Positions 1 through 10,952 of a stretch of DNA of 64,000 nt are shown one piece after another; the first letter of the stretch is position 1; each line of letters opens with the position of its first letter. This stretch comes from Cladorhizidae sp. MBARI D1340-BT2. Taxonomy: Eukaryota; Porifera; Demospongiae; Poecilosclerida; Cladorhizidae. Where the stretch lies: assembly GCA_028752905.1 (NCBI GenBank), contig JAQNBH010000015.1, positions 18,580,110 to 18,644,109 of the forward strand, given 5' to 3'. The translations under genes were made by a program, and so were the position numbers. The notes beneath the pieces were generated by a model. The model worked only from the letters and a program-made list of their open reading frames with translations. It was not told where the DNA came from and did no database searches.

Positions 1-747
1 AACAAAGCTCCTGCCGCTACTGACCTCTACACATGTCTCGAGGTGATTCGAGGTTTGCATCTCTTGTGTGTGTGTTGATCATTGCTTTCAAGCAAGGTCT
101 GCACATCTCCCGTGGCAACTTGCTTTCCGTATAGGAGCAGCCAGCATCTGGAGTGTGGAAAATAAAAAGGAAGGGGCGGGTGCTTACTTTCTCTTCTTTT
201 CAATGGCTAGGATGTTGACACTAACTAAATCTTTACCTGGAAAAGGAGGAAGAGGAATTTATAATATTACCATTAGTGAAAACTACCACTACCGCTCTAG
301 GAAGAGTTGGGACAAGAAGCATGTTAAATCTTCCATTTTTAGTCCCATGGAAGAAGTCATCCAGGAGGTGCCCATAACCTGCCGTAACTTGAAGGTTAGG
401 TTTCATTTAAAAAGTGGCTATATAGTGAGTTGGAGACTGTGGGATCACTTCTTTGATGTGTTTTCAGAAGAACATCATAATTATAACTGCACAAAACTGT
501 TTTTTAATTTTATTTGTTTTTTTAATTTATTTATAAAAAAAAAAAAAAAAAAAAATTTTATGATTTTCAAAAGGGGGCTGCGAGTGACTTCATAGCAGTT
601 ATATGAGGGTGAAGATTGAACCCTTGGGGGGGTTGTCCAGAGGCTTCTGAGATACATTCTGACGATCTGAGAGGGGTTATATTTGTGTGCTTGCAGAAAA
701 GTTAAAACTGAAAGTGTCAGTTGTTTATTTAACCATCAGAAAGTACC

Positions 748-861
748 ATGGCAACCACACTGGAATTCCCTCTAGATCAGCCACTGCTGTTTATTGCTGA
801 GGAAGCACTTCATCTGTCCTCTCAAAAGCTACAGGAAGGTTCTTGCTCAACATGTGGTTGA
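748..861 (+). CDS. Small ORF or candidate first exon, unknown
   Basis: A 37-codon ORF starts in a strong animal translation context (ACCATGG). It begins MATTLEFPLDQPLL and ends in CSTCG before TGA. It is identical in copy B at 42,614-42,727. No good splice donor lies inside it, so it is either a tiny protein, an exon with a weak donor, or chance. I do not recognise the sequence. Confidence 0.18.
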   Translation: MATTLEFPLDQPLLFIAEEALHLSSQKLQEGSCSTCG

Positions 862-1144
862 ATGGTGCTGATTATATTCACCAGTTCTTGTTGCTGACCT
901 TGCAAAACAACAATAATATTTATATCTCGCAAGCCCAGACTATTTTGTTGCTTGGACTTTGCAAAATCCACAACAATCTAACCCAAAAGTTACGAGGGGC
1001 AAATGTAACCCCTCCCCCTCCTTTTAGGATTGATTTCGGCTTGCCAAGCCAATTACAGTGTACTGTTCTACAAAGCTGTCCTGGTAGAGAGTGCGGGAGG
1101 AGAGTCAGAATAAGATGGATTTCTCAACTGTTAGTGCACATTTC

Positions 1145-1560
1145 CTACTAGGTGAGAGAAGCAAGCCCTCAGCGGGAATTGAAAACTTGGTATTGCTGCA
1201 CATGGTATATATATAATATAGATGCGCACTATATGTTAATGTTACATAAAAATAAAAAAAGATGAATGGGTCCACCTGCCTTAATTATGCAAGCATGTAA
1301 AATCAGGAATGGTTGTCACAAGAATGCCCGGCAGCAGCTTTGAAACTCTAGACTGGCCTGGTTGCACTGCACAAGTGAGAGAGAGCTGAACCCCCTTAAC
1401 AAGATGGCCTGAAATAGGCAAACCAAGATGGTATTGAACCTCCTCAAGCACCACCTCCTGCATAGGGCCTTGTACCAAACAAAACATCTACTGCACAGGC
1501 AGGTGAGAGCGGGCTGCATGGTTAATGGTTGACAGGAAAGGATGATGGACATCGTTTAGT
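1145..1560. repeat. Diverged dispersed repeat (family also at 20,488)
   Basis: Several blocks here match 20,488-20,768 in the same order and orientation: a GGTATTGCTGC block, a CGGCAGCAG block, a TGCACAGGCA..GTGAG block and a terminal CAACATGCTCTAG / TGACATGCTCTAG block. The intervals are similar, so the two are diverged members of one interspersed family. Copy B repeats this one at 43,011-43,426. The family type is unknown. Confidence 0.5.
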
Positions 1561-3224
1561 CAACATGCTCTAGCTTTTTTCTTCGTTCGCCACTCGATGC
1601 CCAGCATCCATTACTGTGGTCCCCCTCCAAAAAACGTCTGGCGGGGTTTGGAGAAGAGGATTGTGGTTCTGAAGACAAATAGCTTCACATTTGGACTTGG
1701 GACTTAGTCCACAGAGGTGACTACATAAGGGAGGGGGACTGTACATCAATGTATATCAATGTATATCAAACCAGGAGATTTGTAACACAAATTTGAATCG
1801 CACAACCCCCCCCTTTTGCAGGTATTTTTTTGACATAAATTGTTGATCATTCTCTACTTTCAAAACATATGTTGAAGATTTCTCTAGGCACATTTTCTTA
1901 AGAGTATATGCCCAGCAACATGAGCAACATCAAGGTCACTCAAAAACTACACCTCTGCAGTTGTAACTCTCCAACAGGTGGTAATCAAATACCCAAATGT
2001 GGTGTGCAGAAGGCTCTAAAGTATGATATCCATGGACCACAATTGATAACAGCTGCATTGTTAATGAGTGGCAAGCCACTGCATTTGCAAGACACGCAAA
2101 AAAAAACACGCACCCAAAACACGCGACAACACCAAAAGGGTCACCTCTTCTCATCTGTATAACTTGGCAACAGGCAACACCTGCAGCACAAAAATATAAT
2201 TACAATAATCTGATTCGTGCAATCATAGAGCACTAAAGAGCTCTCAAAAGAAATTTTTGATTGGACTTTAGCCAAGTTATGATCGTTATGCAACCAGAAA
2301 ACATTGATTTTCAAAAATCGTGATAATCGTGCATCAAAGTTGGGACAATGAAATGAATGTTAAAGCTCCTACGGTTAGGGCTCCTTGTTGGTTTCTCTTC
2401 AAGTTTTTTTAAATTTTTTTAATTTTATCGGCAAGTGGAATCGGCAAGTGGAATGGCATGAACAGAAACCACCAAAACTTTAAAAATGAGCAGGCAATGT
2501 CTCTGCAAGTTTGGAAATAGCTATATAGTACATAATCTCAGGTCATGCACACAAAGTCTGGGTCACCTTCCACTTCCTAGGTAGGCTGAAAGAGCTGCTG
2601 AAGTCCGAAATCCTCGAAGCAGCGTCCTTTAACTGAACCTTCAGCTGGAGGGAGGGGGGAGGATATGAACTAATTAAGTTGGGCTCTTTAGGAAGGTCCA
2701 ATAGTCGACCTATCAAGATCATGTAGCCATGTTTGAAATTTGGCCGATAAATAATAACAGTGACCCAGGGTTTTGGCAAGCAGATTACCTAGGAGATGGA
2801 GACTGTAACTAGGTTAGATATCCCAAGTATATACTCAGCTCTATTTGAGGGTTCTATTGAGCCCATCAGGTGCATGCGGTGAGGCGTGTAGAAGCAACAG
2901 AACTCATTAAAAATCCAACCACATGATTTTTCTTTTGACTTTACTGGAGAAAAAAGTTTTCTACTCTCTCTAATGAGTGTGCACTTGAAGAGAATCGGAA
3001 GCAGGAAAGGTGCATTGCATACCTTTGAAGTTCCTGTCAGTCTCACAGCTGCATTGAGCTCATTCTTGCTGCTTCCCAGAGGGAGAGACGATTGTCAAGA
3101 AAATCATTGTGAAGTTGGCATGGTTGCACACTTATAACCTGCTACCTCACTTATAACGTGCTACCTCAGCTAATGTTTAACCTGCTGCCTGTGCACATGC
3201 TCTCTGCTTTAAGGTAATCAAGAT

Positions 3225-3790
3225 TGGGCTAATGAAAATGCATATATATTACTATTGGGCTAATGCAGTATATAAATATAATCAAATGAGCTCCTTTTAT
3301 TTTTATATTGGACTAATGAAAAATGAAGATCTCAATATGACTGTCTAATGAAAATAAATACAAGATGAATTGATTAAGATAATGACTAATACATATTGAG
3401 CTCTATTAATTAAGGTAATGACTTGGGCTAATGAAAATATTATGGTAATATTTAAAATTCAGTATATGTGAATTTACAAGGACCTCAATAATCAACTTGA
3501 ATTTTGCCCTCTCTCGCGGCCTTTTAACTAGATGCTCTAGCCTTCATCATTATTCCTGATGAAGGCTAGAGCATCTCTTCGAAAAGTCGAGAGAGTAAAT
3601 TGATTATTGAGGTCATGGTAATTTTGTTACGTCAGCTGAGAGTATACATGTATATTGATATCCAGTTCTAATGACTTATGCTAATGAAAATGTATTGACT
3701 CTATTGAGGTAATGCCTATATATTGGGCTAAAGAAAATGCAGTATTTAGTACTGAGTTCTAATGATTTGGGCTAATGAAACAATATGAAG
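3225..3790. repeat. Degenerate repeat of a GGGCTAATGAAAATG motif
   Basis: The motif GGGCTAATGAAAATGCAGTA and decayed forms of it recur many times at irregular spacing. The same field in copy B (45,085-45,660) continues into the copy-B-only segment, with further motifs near 46,071 and 46,319. It looks like an old, decayed minisatellite. Confidence 0.6.
3481..3614. mobile_element. Fold-back MITE, 134 bp
   Basis: The outer ends GACCTCAATAATCAA and TTGATTATTGAGGTC are inverted repeats. The central arms GATGCTCTAGCCTTCATCA and TGATGAAGGCTAGAGCATC pair around a short TTATTCC loop. Nearly the whole element can fold into one hairpin. It has no coding capacity. Related pieces occur at 15,382-15,439 and 56,171-56,215. 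Confidence 0.75.
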
Positions 3791-3810
3791 ACTAGAGCAA
3801 CTATATAGTA

Positions 3811-3849
3811 ATCTAAATATACACACATGGACCCTCTGCATGTGTGCAA
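3811..3849. other. Micro-inverted segment at a deletion junction
   Basis: This segment starts TCTAAATATACACACATGGA, the reverse complement of copy B 47,704-47,742. In copy B the segment is preceded by about 2 kb that copy A lacks. Copy A therefore shows a short inversion exactly at the join of a large deletion, or copy B shows the reverse event. Confidence 0.7.
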
Positions 3850-4039
3850 ATTAGATTTTAGATATTGCCTGTGAAACCATATCAAGTAATCAGAGCAGAG
3901 CAGTTATTTTGGAGGGCAGTTGTTCCTGAAGGGACTGAAACATCACTTTACAGTGTAGATGCCATGAAGTTTGGCTTGCAAGTCAAGCTAAAAACGTATT
4001 CCATTGGTGTACAAGGCAATTGTCAAATCATTATTAAGC

Positions 4040-4400
4040 AGGTGCCATAACTCACAGCAAAGCAACAGCAAAAAAGCAGGTGTCCGCACCGCCACACACA
4101 CACACACACACAACAACAAAAAAAGCAGGTGCCTTGTGAGAGAACCAAGGGGGGGGGGGGCAAGGTGATTTTGTGATAAGCAAAAGCTACACAAAAAAAA
4201 GAAGATGGTATCTTGTGATAAAGTAACAAACATCAGGGGGCTTTGTGAGGGGGGAAAGCTACACAAAAAGCAGGTGGTAAGTAACAAACATCAGGGGGCT
4301 TTGTGAGGGGGGAAAGCTACACACCAAAAAAACAGGTGGTCTTGTTTGAGCAACAAACAGCCTGGAGATTTGTGAGGGGGAAAATAGCAAGGTGTTCTTG
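4040..4400. repeat. Degenerate tandem repeat with CA and G runs
   Basis: Blocks built on AAAAAGCAGGTG, CTTTGTGAGGGGGGAAAGC and AAGCTACACA recur at roughly 50-70 bases, with an internal (CA)n tract near 4,094-4,111 and a G run near 4,150. Copy B (47,930-48,270) has one block fewer and longer CA and G tracts. Confidence 0.6.
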
Positions 4401-5556
4401 CGTACAATTAAAACAAACAAAAATTAAACCGTAAAAAGCAATGGCAAGTGTTTTTGAAGCACTCCAAGGACTTGCACTGCAAAGTTGCTGCACTGACACT
4501 CAAACTAGCAACATGGTGACTTAGCAACATGATGGTGTTCTAGGACACAGAGGGAAGTATTAGTAAGCATATACAAGAACTCTGCCTTGTCAGTTCTTCA
4601 GCACTTACTTGAAAAGGCCAACTGGTGTTGTGGTCACTACTACAACCAAACAACAGCACATGGGCTGGAGGATGCATCAAACAGAGTGGTCGTAGTGACA
4701 TTTACAAGAGAGAACAGGAGATGTATGGACAGTCACACAATCACAAGTTAGGCCATTACAAAACTGATATACTAGGAATGAGGAATGGCAGGGGGGAATT
4801 CCTAGTGAGTGCCTTAAAGGAAGGACCAAGAGTCTATTAATGTCGGGAATGCCATAATTTACAGGACACTGCTGCTTCCTATAGGCCATAATGGATATTA
4901 ATCTGAAGTAAATGGGAGGAGTTTGTTGAGAACTTGCAATTGATCTGCTAGAGAGCCATCAAAAAGAGAAAGTGTACAATAAATAATATATACCGACACC
5001 CATGACAAATTAGGCCCTATTCATCCCATCAACCTCACCTTGATGACGACAAGATCACATCAGACAAGGGGGGGGGGGGGGGTGAAAATTAATTTATAGA
5101 CATTTTAATAATCATAACAATTAACTTATTAGTACCTTATTAGGTACTAGAGAAAGGAATGTCTGGGAGGAATATCGAACACGAGCCATCAAGTTTGACG
5201 CCATATCTGTCATGTCAAGACAAACAGTTCATTCATGCCGAGAGGCAAGAACAAAATATCGTGGCAAGCACCAGCGTGTCTGTGGTTCGTAAAGCATAGG
5301 ATATCTCATGTCTGTCATGTGTATCTGAAAATCAAATTAGCCACAGACTTCAGAAGCAAATAATTAGCTTAGCTACAGAATTAATGTGCATTTAATTAAG
5401 TTAGCTTCAGCGGCTGTCAGGGAATGGCTACCTCCAGTCCAGTTGTCAATAAATATGCAATGCATTGCACAAAACTGCATTAACTTAGACCCATTTTTAT
5501 CACTCACACTGAACACCTGCATTGCAACTCTAAGGCATCTGCTGACAGAGGCACTT

Positions 5557-5602
5557 AGCTAAGAGCTAGCATATTGTACATACAATATGCTAGCTCTTAG
5601 CT
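5557..5602. repeat. Perfect 22-bp-arm palindrome, absent in copy B
   Basis: The arm beginning AGCTAAGAGCTAGC and its exact reverse complement are separated by only two bases. In copy B (49,335-49,370) the right arm is intact, but only the stub AATTGTA remains on the left, so one copy has gained or lost a whole arm. Confidence 0.85.
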
Positions 5603-6041
5603 ACGCTTTGGAGGACACATACTCTTCAATGAGTGGAAATCACAGCTGCCTATGGCTAGGGCTCTTCCAAATCTGGCATATAATGTCTGTGCATTTCCAA
5701 AATTAAAACTGGTGTCGAAATACTGGCTAGGGCTAGTGTTAAGGTTAGGGCTAGGTTAAGGCTAGAGTTAGGCTAATGTTAAGGCTAAGTTATTAGAGTT
5801 AAGGCTAGGTTAGGGAGGAGGGGGGATGGGAGGATGGAGAGGTTGTATGGTTCCAACTGCAAGGAGGGGAAGTGTGGAGGAAATGTTAGGTTTGGATGAC
5901 CCGTGGGGTTGTACTGCTCCAACTGCAGGGGTAAGTGTGGAAGGAAATGTACCTTGGTTGTAGTTTGTGGTATCCAGTACTCACATGTGACCAATGGTGA
6001 ATAAAACAAGAACCGTGCTCACCACCGGTTCTTTCATGTGA

Positions 6042-6083
6042 AGACCCTTTACCACATCTAGGTGCAGGATTGGTAAAGGGTCT
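6042..6083. repeat. Hairpin, AGACCCTTTACCA arms
   Basis: AGACCCTTTACCA and TGGTAAAGGGTCT are perfect inverted repeats around a 16-base loop. In copy B (49,816-49,857) the left arm carries mismatches, and about 170 bases of different sequence follow the hairpin at 49,866-50,040. Confidence 0.6.
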
Positions 6084-6417
6084 CTCCGTGTACATGTAAA
6101 CAAATGGACATGCTTATTGTGAATGGCATAGAATAACCTCTAGATGATCTTTCAGAAAGTGAGAATCCAGCGTATCATAAATCACAAAGCAAATTATATT
6201 GCCTGTCCTTGAAACTGTTGACTAAAGCAGTTTTTTTCAAAGCATGAAACTACAAATACACGTAAAGATTTCCCTCGTTTCTTACCTTGTAATTACTTGC
6301 ATCCGTGACCGATTCATCCAGTCAGGTTGGCATTGGTCTCGTGCTGTGTCAGCGCAGTTGGGACATAGGCTATCCACAGATGGTATTTGGGGTATTGCGC
6401 AAATAAATATAGGATAT

Positions 6418-6554
6418 ATAGCCTATTCAAAAGAGTTGGTTATGCGCCTAGATGTAACCTCCGAGTTTGCGGTTACCCCGAGGCGAAGCCGAGGAATGTA
6501 ACAGCAAACGAGTAGGTTACACTGGCGCATAACCGACTCTTTTGAATAGGCTAT
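6418..6554. mobile_element. Fold-back MITE with AGCCTATTCAAAAGAG ends
   Basis: The ends ATAGCCTATTCAAAAGAGTT and the matching inverted right end bracket GGTTATGCGCC/GGCGCATAACC and TGTAACCT/AGGTTACA inner arms, giving an imperfect hairpin of about 137 bases. A second inverted pair lies outside it on the right (ACTTATACTACAT at 6,558 and its complement near 6,666), so two fold-back units may be nested. Copy B has the same at 50,367-50,503. Confidence 0.65.
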
Positions 6555-7479
6555 CTTACTTATACTACATTGCACACGCGCTAAACTACATGCGGTTAAA
6601 AGTGTAGGTTACGCGCCTATGTAACCTATAGTTATTAACCAATCAGATTAGCCACAGATCACGTGATGTAGTATAAGTGCAAGTTAACCCATAGAAACTA
6701 TTGGCTCACAAGTCAAAACAAGCATGTCACTATATATATGCTACACTTTACCCTGCCAGATCTTGGACACTGAAACTGCTGGAATTGCTGAATGTATATA
6801 CGAGTGAGGTATTATGTGAAAACCTCCTTCAGTGATTCAATGATATGCGAGGATGTCTATTCCAAATGTGCTAAATTGGGACAGCCTCATCACACAACGC
6901 CAAAATAAATCTGAATGCAATTTCATAAATATTCACCACTTCAGATTGCTATGAGTGCTGGTTGTTTATGGGGCTAATAGGAGTGAACTCTGCGCCCAGC
7001 ACAGATACTACACCCACAAGCAATGTGCATGGACACATGCTGATCCATGGGTTACAGATCAGTAAATGCAGATGCCATGCTTTGCTAGGAAGAGGATGGG
7101 CAGTCAACAAAACAGATGCAGAGATCAGCTTGGAGAGTGTCATGTAGGGGCAACACATCTACTACAAGCATGTCTGGTTCCCAGTAATGGGAGAAACACT
7201 GAATCCCAGGTAGGAGGAGACATTGCTATGATTGTCATACAAACTGCTAACAAAAAGTGCAAAGTACGTATGCTTGGCAACCAGCGTGTATATATTGGAC
7301 AACTACACTCGCAACATGCCATAAATATTGTCAATAAGATGACATTTTTTTATATCACAGTTCCAGAATAGACCTCGCTGCCAGGATGGATGGAGTATCC
7401 TACCACAAGATAATTAAGAGCAAACAATTATACTGGGGAGGTACAGGCTGCTTGGCTTTTGCAATATCCATGCCATCAG

Positions 7480-10383
7480 CATGCCCGTACACAGGGGGGG
7501 TGCCCGGGGGTGCACAGGCACCCCCCTTTCAAAATAATTATATTCATGACAGTACTTGGTGTACATGAATGTATGTATGCATGAAAATACCTAGCTGACA
7601 TTTTTATTGTTAATCATCAGTTCATCTTCCGTACATAAACCATAAACCCTGCTGCAATTATTTACTATTCAGATTGATCAACACCTTCACCAGAAAACTT
7701 TATAATTATTTCCTGTTATGTTATACTTTGGACTGCAATCACATGCAGCTGCATAATTTAGTTTCCTTTGGAATAAAGTTATTAAAAGACAGCATCAATC
7801 TCAAGACATCCAGTCCTTTTTTAACAAAAGAATTGCCTGTGACGAAGGAGGTAAGTAAAACAATGGTTAGGCTCTAGCTACAATTGAGATTTGAGATTTT
7901 ACTGTAACTTTAGGACTCCCCATTTCAAGCACCTAGAATGAAGCTCCAAGAAGCCCTTCTCTACCAACGATTCTTCCACCATCAGGTGATAGTGATAATG
8001 TTGAATGTGGACGTGAATGTCAACCTGCCGTCCAAATTTCAAGTCAGCAGTCTTCATCAGGTCTTTAACCACCCCCTTTTGATGATATTGGGACCTTCTT
8101 GGATCCAAAGAAGTCTATAGAAAGCATTATTTGCACAGTTAGTAGAAGTATTTTTTACTTTATCATCATATAAACCCACCTAGTGTTTTGCCATGTACAC
8201 AATTTCGTGGTAAAAACCGAACATTTAATATTTCTTGGCTCAAAAAATATCCCTGGCTGTTGTATAGCCCAAAGTTGGATGCTGTATTTTGTGGACCATG
8301 TTCACTTCTTCTTTTTAGTATTAATAGAAGGGATAGAGGTTATCTTGTGAAAAGTAATGACTTAAGTAACCACTCTTCACTTCAATATCATTGTGAGTGT
8401 CTTCAAGATGCTGATGTTTTGAAAGGCACAATTGATAATCCTTTTTCCCATATTGATGTGATGGCAAATAGTGCTCTTCAGATACGAATGAATGAGAACA
8501 AACATATTATAGTTCGTGCCATACTGTTTCTGACTAAGCAGGGGCTTCCTTTTCGAGGTGATAGAGAAGATGTTTGCCTAAGTACGAATGCAGGAAATTT
8601 TCTAGCTTTGCAAAGATTATGCTGAGACTGATAAAATATTATATAATCATCTCACCAATCCAATAGCTAGAAATGCAACTTACATATCTCCAAGATCGCA
8701 GAATGACATTATTAAGCTTTGATATGATTCTATCTGGTATTGTTGCTGAGGTGAAGACTGCCCAATTTTTTTCTGTGCTAGCAAGTTGTCACAATATTGA
8801 GCATTTGCCCATTTGTTTGCGGTTCGTTGATAGTGAATGTAATATTCGTGAAGAATTTATTGCATTTGTAAAATTAGAGAGGGTCAGGGCAGTTGACATT
8901 GCTGATGCAATCATAACATCCTTGGACAATCATAGGTTGTCTTTGAGTAATTTGCGTGGCCAGGGTTATGAATTGATGGTGCATCTACAATGAGTGGAAC
9001 AAAAGCTGGTGTTCAAGCTAGAATACTCGAAAAGCAACCCAAGGCACTTTACACTCACTGTGCCAGTCATTCACTCAATCTGGCTACTGTGAGTTCTTGC
9101 TCTGTTCCACCCATCAGAAATTGTATAGATCAAATTAAGAGTCTCGTCATGGATAAAGCATTCTCCCAAAAGAGAAGGGCTGTTAAAAGCAATTGTGGCA
9201 CGAAGGTCAAGTCGAGCCCCTCTTCTTAATGTCTGCATAACCAGATGGGTTGAGAACATAGATGGTTGGGAGCGCTACTCCTTAGCTCATCCATTGGGGA
9301 CATTGATTTTCCTCTGTTTAATGATCGGTGGTCACCAGAAGATAAAAACAATGAACTCAATGGTAACGATCTATCGTTCCTTAATTTACCTGAAAGAAGA
9401 GGTTGTTAAAATTCAGGGGGAAAAACAATATCGATATAGTTTCTGGTGTATCCACAGTCATGCAATGCTGTGAGGAGTTGAGGATAGTGAGGGAAGATAT
9501 TGACAGCTATTCCAAGTTTTTTTAAATCACAGCAGTAGAATTGCAGAACAATCTGGAATATCTGTATCAATGCCTCGTATAAGTCAACGGCAGCAACATC
9601 GTTCAAACCCACAATTTACATCAGTTGAAGAGTATTTCAAGATAGCTATTGCAATTCCATTCCTTGACCATCTAATAACTGATATTTGTTTGAGATTTAC
9701 AGCTCACAGTGAGCGAGCAGCTTCCCTTCAAGGGCTTTTACTTGCAAACATCAATGCTAATTCTTCTTTCAGTGATATTAAAGAGGCAATAGATTTCTAC
9801 TCTGATGACCTTCCCAATCCAAATATAATCGATGAAGAACTCTGTCGGTGGAAGTCAAAGTGGTTGCTTGTTGTAGAAAAAGATCGTCCTGAAATTTTAA
9901 GTGACTCCCTAAAGCAGTGTCCTAAATCTCTTCCAAATATCTGTATATTATTGAAGATCTTTGCTACCATCCCTTTGAGCTCTTGTTCATGCGGCATCAG
10001 CTCTCCGACGACTACACAATTATTTAAGGTGTACACAGACAGAAGAACGTTTAACTGCCTTAGCATTAATACATATGAACTATGAAACCACGATAAGTAT
10101 AGATAACATTTGCAAGTTTTTTCTGCAGAAGCACCCTCGAAAATTACAGAAGGCTAATTTGCTATTTGAGTGACATGATATTATTTACCATTTGAGTGAT
10201 ATTGTGATATATTTTTTTGTGTTTTTTTTTGTGGTAATGATTATTTATTTGAGGACCAAATTGACTCTCAGAGCACCTAAAATACAGGCCTTGGGAACAT
10301 ACCCCTAGACCCCTGCAACACGATTTCTTGAATCACATACCAAATTGTGCACCCCCCTTTTCAAAAGTCTGTGTACGGGCCTG
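7480..10383 (+). mobile_element. hAT element with 5-bp target duplication, copy A only
   Basis: The left end CATGCCCGTACACAG and the right end CTGTGTACGGGCCTG are inverted repeats with one mismatch in 15. The element is flanked by a direct repeat ATCAG (7,475-7,479 and 10,384-10,388). Copy B has a single ATCAG at 51,432-51,436 and no element, which is a clean empty site. The 2.9-kb element encodes a zinc-finger-plus-hAT transposase now broken by frameshifts. Most hAT elements make 8-base duplications. A 5-base duplication fits the minority hAT lineage described with 5-base targets, but that assignment is from memory. Confidence 0.9.
8145..10170 (+). pseudogene. Broken hAT transposase, ZMYM1-like
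   Basis: The product would be a DNA-cutting transposase of the hAT superfamily, of the kind related to vertebrate ZMYM1-like proteins. In order I see: a TTF-type zinc-binding stretch (WLKKYPWLLYSPKLDAVFCG then CxxC, 8,238-8,320); the HxxxxxNPFSHIDVM region; the catalytic-domain motif around RGQGY followed by DGAST (8,957-8,990), interrupted by a frameshift; the THCASHSLNL block (9,052-9,085); a TRW block near 9,240; and the C-terminal dimerisation motif, whose ATIP and SCSC remnants lie at about 9,963-9,992. At least three frame changes break the reading frame, so no full-length enzyme can be made. Frames are open at 8,188-8,625, 8,673-8,993, 8,990-9,229 and 9,570-10,085. It lies wholly inside the element at 7,480-10,383. 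Confidence 0.85.
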
Positions 10384-10781
10384 ATCAGTGTAGCAGTTGC
10401 AATAACTTGGCTCATTGGTTACGGGGAATATTTTCTGGTCTCAGTCGTTTAGGTGATCTGTGCAGATTACCTTGTAACTGTCTCTTTCAGCTACGTGAAC
10501 CAAAATAATATTAGCTACAGACAGTTTGGCTAGACTGTACCCCTACAGAAAAACCCTGCAATAAGGTCTCTGAAGCCATCTATTAATATGTGGGATATAC
10601 GATACGAGTGTTCAATTCTGCTGAGCATACAGTAGTGGCGGTCACACACCTGCACAGTGACGGACACGTGCACTCCTTAAAGCTCTCTTTTTTTTTTAAT
10701 GCAAAGTTGATATTCCATGGCTCCATAATGTCTGCTCTTGTGAACTTCTAATTCTTGCTTGTAGAGTGTAGAAAGTGAACA

Positions 10782-10787
10782 TATAAA
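10782..10787 (+). promoter_or_regulatory. TATA box upstream of TGF-beta ligand A
   Basis: TATAAA lies 165 bases before the ligand start codon and is conserved in copy B at 51,834-51,839. Between it and the ATG, copy A has about 17 extra bases including CCTCGGGAGTTCGCAAA. A GCAAACGTTTGC palindrome follows in both copies. No transcription start can be read directly. Confidence 0.45.
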
Positions 10788-10952
10788 GGCGCCTTTTCTA
10801 TCTCAGTTATCCCACTCGCAAATTCGCATATATTTTGCAAACCCTCGGGAGTTCGCAAACGTTTGCGCGTGTGCAAGTGTTTCTCAGCATTCTGCCGATA
10901 ATTGTCTTTACGGAACAACCGACTTTTTAAAGTTTAGAAACGGTAGCTAGCG

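Larger units (their letters stand above)
1..3224. other. No recognised gene; anonymous sequence
   Basis: I recognise no protein family here. Visible items are a poly(A) run at 536-555, a short ORF at 748-861, a dispersed-repeat relative at 1,145-1,560 and two minus-strand open stretches (2,543-2,779 and 2,789-3,046). The latter are preserved unchanged in copy B but resemble nothing I know. The copy B equivalent is 41,867-45,090. Confidence 0.5.
4400..7474. other. No recognised gene; hairpins and simple repeats
   Basis: No coding sequence is recognised. The stretch holds a G run at 5,068-5,082, GGTTAAGGCTAG-type low-complexity sequence at 5,725-5,815, a perfect palindrome at 5,557-5,602, a 13-base-arm hairpin at 6,042-6,083 and a fold-back element at 6,418-6,554. 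Confidence 0.5.

Noticed and set aside
68..595. 175-codon open frame at the window start
   Set aside because: It runs through a poly(A) tract, resembles no family, and its end differs between the two copies because of that tract.
5160..5290. Minus-strand start-like exon reading MASNLMARVRYSSQTFL
   Set aside because: Copy B has a one-base deletion inside the frame and no clear donor follows, so it is probably not coding.
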